From Allodiplogaster sudhausi (Eukaryota > Nematoda > Chromadorea > Rhabditida > Diplogasteridae), in assembly GCA_945643635.1 (NCBI GenBank), contig CALZFC010000005.1:5961001-6025000 (forward strand): a DNA stretch of 64,000 nucleotides, written 5' to 3'. The notes below the pieces were generated by a model. The model ran no database searches. It saw nothing but the letters and a program-made list of their open reading frames with translations, and was not told the DNA's origin. Shown here one piece after another: positions 59,878 through 64,000 of the stretch. Both the position numbers and the translations under genes were made by a program. Position 1 is the first letter of the stretch; each line of letters starts with the position of its first letter.

Positions 59878-62640
59878 CTAGACTTCACTAGCAAAGTGAT
59901 AGCGTCGTTCCAGAAGGGACTTGATGTTTGAGCAGATCATTTGGATTGGATTCGACGGCTTCCGCTCCGATTCCAGCACATTGTGGACTATCGCGTAGGC
60001 TGCGAGAGAAAATTAGTTAAACACTCAGTTCTCATTTCAACATTAAGGGAGGACGGTCATCGAAGAAAATTAATGCATGTTTGAGTTCCCACTCCGGGAA
60101 CGAGCAACATATATTCATTATTTTTCTGCGCACTCTCATTCTCGCGTGCAATTTCGCAGCTGGCATAAACCCGCTGCATGAAAATAGCATGCGTGTATGA
60201 GAGTGCGAAGCTTCATTTTTCCTTTATGAAAATAAATTACCGTGGGCATCGTGGAGAGCTTTGAGGCCAATGCCAGTGGATGCGAGGGTGCCAATGCAGA
60301 CAGCGGCTCGATAACTGAGAAAGAGAGGTTACAGTGAGGATCTCGAGAGGAGAAGGATACCGTATTCGTCGAGAGTAGTGGTGGGAGTCAGGGAGGGAGA
60401 GCATCTATCTCTTCTCCCTGTCTCCCATTCTTCCTCCCTCTATCTTCCACCTCTTCCTCTCCCTGTCTCCCCTTCTTCCTCCCTTTCTCATCCCTCCCTC
60501 CCTGCCTCTATCCCTCTCTCCATCCACCTCTCTCTGCCTTTCTCCCTCCCTCTATCCTCCCTACCTCCATCCCCATTTCTGTACCTCTTTTCTTCCCTCT
60601 CTCTCTTCTTCCCTCTCCACTCCAATCTCGTTGAGAGAAGAAGGGTACCGTATCCGTCGAGAGTAGTCCGAGTGATGGGAGTCTGTGAGGGAGAGCATCT
60701 CCAGCAGCACGGGGACGGCTCCCTGGCACACCAGAGCGGACTCGTAGTGGGCACTGGCCAGGCGGGAGAGGATCGTCACCAACTTAACCATTTATATATT
60801 TCTATTCTATCTCTCTATCTCTCTATCTTTCTCGTTCTCTCCATTCCCTCCTGTCTCGTTTAGTCGCTCTGCCAATCTTTCTCTTTCATTTTTTTTTAAA
60901 GATTCAACAAAGTTTCTCTACATCAGTTAAAGATTAGCGGTGGGATGCATGGATTATGCCATATACATATCTTTAACGTTATTAAGAGACCTGTTCTTGA
61001 ACGAAAATGCTGGAGCAGCCGTTTCGGCGGTAGGCAGCGACGAGTCTCTTGACTGCATTCAACTGGTAGAGAGAAGTGGAAGAGTTGTGGGAGACATTGG
61101 CGAGGGCAGCCAACACAAGCAGAAGGGACTCAGCACTCTCACACTCATCCAAGACATCTCAATCAAGACACATTTATCTGTGGATGGGGAAATCTCTCAT
61201 TCGGAACAGGATTAACAAGACATCATGAGTACCCAGCAAGCGACGAATCACTGTCTTCGTATCGGAGAGGTGAATGAAGGAGTGAGAAGGAGATGTCAGC
61301 TGGGTCAGCAGGCCAGCCGATTCGATGCTGCAAGCTAGAGCCGGCGAGTTCAGGCACGACAGTGCCAGTGGTAGACCATCCAACTGCAGAGAGAGAAAGA
61401 TAGAGAGAGAGAGAGAGAGGGAGAGAGAGAGAGAAAGGAAGAGAGAGTGAGAGCGAGAGAGAGAGAGAGACTGACTGCGAGGAAGTGAACGCAACCCTTG
61501 TCTAGAGCGCAGAGAAGAGCCAGGCCTCTGAGTGAAAGACATCGAGATTCTTGAGAAGAGAGAGGGTCTCTTGCCAGACGAAGTAGACATTCGATTCCTC
61601 CGCTCTGACCAGTTCTTGTTAATTACATTTCTTTTTTTGCATCATGGAAATTCTGGGTTGGATATCTGTAACGAATAACAACATCTCCGATGTCATTATT
61701 CATTTAATCTCCGAGAAGGAAGAGCTCACCTGAATAGCAACCAAGCAGAGGTCGTCACCGAAGAGGACCGTATGAATGAGATGATGAAGAGCCACTGAGA
61801 GCAGTCGGTGTTGGCCAGAACACTCAGAAAGGTAGCGACAGATCATCTTAAAAGCTGTGAAAGGGAGAAGGAATGGGAGGGAAAGCTAGTGAAAAGAGAG
61901 AGAGAGAGAGAGAAAGGGAGAGAGAGAGAAAGAGACAGGGAGAGATTAGAGATGGTTTTCTGGCTACCAACCACGATACAGACTTGTAGAGTATTCAGGA
62001 GCAAAGATCGCACGGCAACGAAAGAACAGGATGTGTGGGAATGGCCATTCTCCATCTCGTGCAGCACTTCCTTGACCCGTTGCATTTCCTGGATCTCTCT
62101 TTCTCTTGCCCTCTCACTCTCTCGTTCTCTCTTTCTCTTGCATCCCCGCTCTCCCCCTTTCTCTTGCTCTCTCACTCTCTCCTTCTCTCTAGTTTCCTCG
62201 GTTCACTCACCACCCTGTCCAGGCAGTTTGCACAAGGGCTCGTCTCGATAATTTGCATAAAAATGATAGCTTTATCAAGAATGCTTCTTGTTGATGAGGA
62301 AGTGGTTGGGCGAGAGAGAAGAGTAAAGATAGACGAAGCCGTTCGTAGAATGTGATCCATTGTACCTACGATGATACTGAGAGAATGAGAGAGTGAGAGA
62401 GAAAGAGAGAGATGGAGAGAGAGAGAAAGAGGGAGAGGGAGAGAGAGGGAGAGAGAAAGAGATAGATGGAGAGGGAGAGAGGGTGCGATGCTGGAGATTG
62501 AAGTGGTTAGAGTATTGTGCAGACTGACTGGCCATACGAGCGTAGCCAGGAAGACGCCTCCACTCGTGCCGCGCGAAGGAGGAACTGGCTTCTCCAGGGA
62601 TGATGTCATCGGGTAAGGAGTAGGATAAGGAAGGCTGAGA
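59878..62640 (-). CDS. Armadillo/HEAT-like helical repeat protein, 5' end uncertain
   Basis: I do not recognise the subfamily. Minus-strand exons are helical, Leu-rich and evenly spaced: about 62350-62205 (TMDHILRTASSIFTLL, LDKAIIFMQIIETSPCANCL); 62085-61960 (VKEVLHEMENGH, SLLLNTLQVCIVVG); 61855-61735 (FKMICRYLSECSGQHRLLSV); 61610-61475 (YFVWQETLSLLKNLDVFHSE); 61390-61215 (LDGLPLALSCLNSPALACSI); and 61165-61000 (SLLLVLAALANVSHNSSTSL). Then 60790-60655 (LVTILSRLASAHYESALVCQ), 60318-60243 (AAVCIGTLASTGIGLKALHD) and 60000-59878, the last (SNPIQMICSNIKSLLERRYH) with a stop at 59880-59878. Repeated pairs such as the segments at 61165 and 60790 are typical of ARM repeats, which act as protein-interaction scaffolds. 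Upstream exons may extend to about 62870. Introns hold GA arrays, mostly CT in sense. Confidence 0.65.
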
Positions 62641-64000
62641 GGAGAGGAACGGACCGCATTCTGCTGAAATAGAGAGGGAGAGGGTTGGAGAGAGTGAGAG
62701 AGAGAGAAATAGAGAAAGAAGGAGAGAGAAGGAAAAGAAAGAGAGGAAGAAAGAATAATGAAAGTGAATGACCTGAGCATTGTCCTGAGTCTACGCTGGC
62801 AGTCGACTGCGAATCCGCTGATTTCACGGAGGAGGAAGCTGCGGCGTCGCTGAAGAACTACGGTCATTTATAAGAAGAAAGAGTTCTTGACTAAGTATTG
62901 GGATTACTTGGAATTGACTGCGTTGGCTTGCTCTTCATGGTCATTGACATGAATGGAATGACGAAGAGCGAAAGGAGGACGACAGAAAGAAGAGGAAGCA
63001 GAAGGCACAACGAGAGGGGCGCGGCCACTCACTACGCGCCTCTCACCGTAACCAGCACAGGAAGCAGCTTCGTCCTGCGAACTTCCTCTCTTTCTCTTCT
63101 CTCATTCTCTAACTGTCACTGTCTCTGTCTCTGTCTCTCTTTCTCTTCCCTCTCCTTCTCTCTTTCTCTCACTGTCTCTGTCTCTGTCTCTTTTCGTTTT
63201 CTCTACTCTCTCCTTCGCGTTTCTCTCACTGTCCATGTCTCTCTCTCTCTCTCTCTGTTTCTCTTCTCTCTCCTCCTCTCTTTTTTCTGTATCTGTCCCT
63301 CTTTCTCTTCTCTCTCGTTCTCTTTTTTTGTATCTGTCTCTCTTTCTCTTCTCTCTCCTTCTGTCTTTATCTCACTGTCTCCCTCTCTCTCTTTCTATCA
63401 CTGTCTCTGTCTCTGTCTCTCTTTCTCTCACTGTCTCTGTCTCTGTCTCTCTTTCTCTACTCTCTCCTTCTCGTTTCTCTCACTGTCCATGTCACGGTCT
63501 CTCTTTCTCCTCTCTCCTTCTCTCTTTATCTCACTGTCTCTGTCTCTCTTTCTCTACTCTCTGCTTCTCCCTTTCCCTCACTGTCTCTGTCTCTCTTTCT
63601 CCTCTCCCTCCTTCTCTCTTTCTCTCGGTCCCTATTTCTGCTCTCTCTCCTTCTCTCTTTCTCGGTCTCCCTTTCTCTTCTCTCTCCTTCTATCTTTCTC
63701 TCTGTCTCTCTCTCTTCTTACCACAATATCAATGCTGTGTGAAGCTGATAGCGTGTGCCGATCTCTCTTCGATCCTATGAAAGACAGCGTAAATCCAAGT
63801 GATTTGTGCATGGATTTCCAGCTGTGTTGAATGGCGTTTGCGAATAAACAATCTAATACTTTTGTACTAAAATCATTCTCAATTTGTCAAGCTAAACAAT
63901 TTAAAAAAACCAGTCCTTTCTTTTGTTGTTGTTTTTGCTATCTTCGGACTGGTGGAATTACGAAGAAGGACCTGGAAGTTGAGAGGAAGTCAATGAAGAA
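62641..64000. other. CT-rich region, no firm gene
   Basis: A degenerate CT tract with TGTCTCTGTCTC units covers about 63090-63720. Minus-strand frames at about 63060-62910 and 63830-63730 are not low complexity and could be upstream exons of the ARM-type gene, but I could not link them. The last 160 bases are AT-rich. Confidence 0.55.

Overview
The window is nuclear DNA from a small-genome invertebrate animal. Its genes are split by many short introns, about 40-120 nt where no repeat is inserted. It encodes animal-type proteins: a CELF/Bruno RNA-binding protein, a delta/gamma-type sarcoglycan, a GILT thiol reductase and a doublecortin-domain protein, plus pieces of myosin VI and MTMR9. I cannot place it in a phylum. 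The most visible texture is (GA)n/(CT)n: dozens of arrays lie in introns and spacers and produce most of the long open frames as artefacts of Ser/Leu or Glu/Arg repeats.

Layout. 0.4-6 kb: CELF (minus strand), then about 4 kb in which I identify no gene. 10.0-13.3 kb: transposable element A, with a tRNA-derived SINE inside. 13.8-15.4 kb: a signal-peptide protein of unknown family (minus). 16.0-18.9 kb: PEX5 (minus). 19.6-21.9 kb: element B, which carries an intron-containing orphan gene. 22.6-24.7 kb: a doublecortin-domain gene (plus). 26.9-32.6 kb: a 5.8-kb fold-back element with an 8-bp target duplication and arms of about 0.75-1.05 kb. It encloses damaged, head-to-tail fragments of two host-type genes, MTMR9 and myosin VI. 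33.5-36.1 kb: CCT2 (plus), convergent with GILT (minus, 36.5-37.6 kb). 38.5-41.3 kb: a PAP2-family lipid phosphate phosphatase (minus). 44.0-45.2 kb: an orphan gene (plus). 46-47 kb: composite CT repeats and a second SINE copy. 48.4-59.5 kb: a plus-strand run of sarcoglycan, PIG-M, DPH5 and MsrA, with a TTAA-flanked transposon in PIG-M intron 1 and a TTAA-flanked MITE in another PIG-M intron. 59.9-62.6 kb: an armadillo/HEAT-like protein (minus).

The genes do not form a pathway. They are mostly single-copy housekeeping or muscle/cytoskeletal genes: chaperonin, peroxisomal import, GPI-anchor synthesis, diphthamide synthesis, methionine sulfoxide repair, lysosomal thiol reduction. Splice models for CCT2, sarcoglycan, PIG-M, DPH5, MsrA, GILT and the doublecortin gene were followed exon by exon and close in frame. 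Other models are approximate.

The most interesting material is the mobile DNA: the gene-fragment-carrying fold-back element, two dissimilar elements that share the terminus CACACAAGAAAA, a transposon that landed two bases from a splice acceptor, and a tendency for CT arrays to lie on the sense strand of the host gene.
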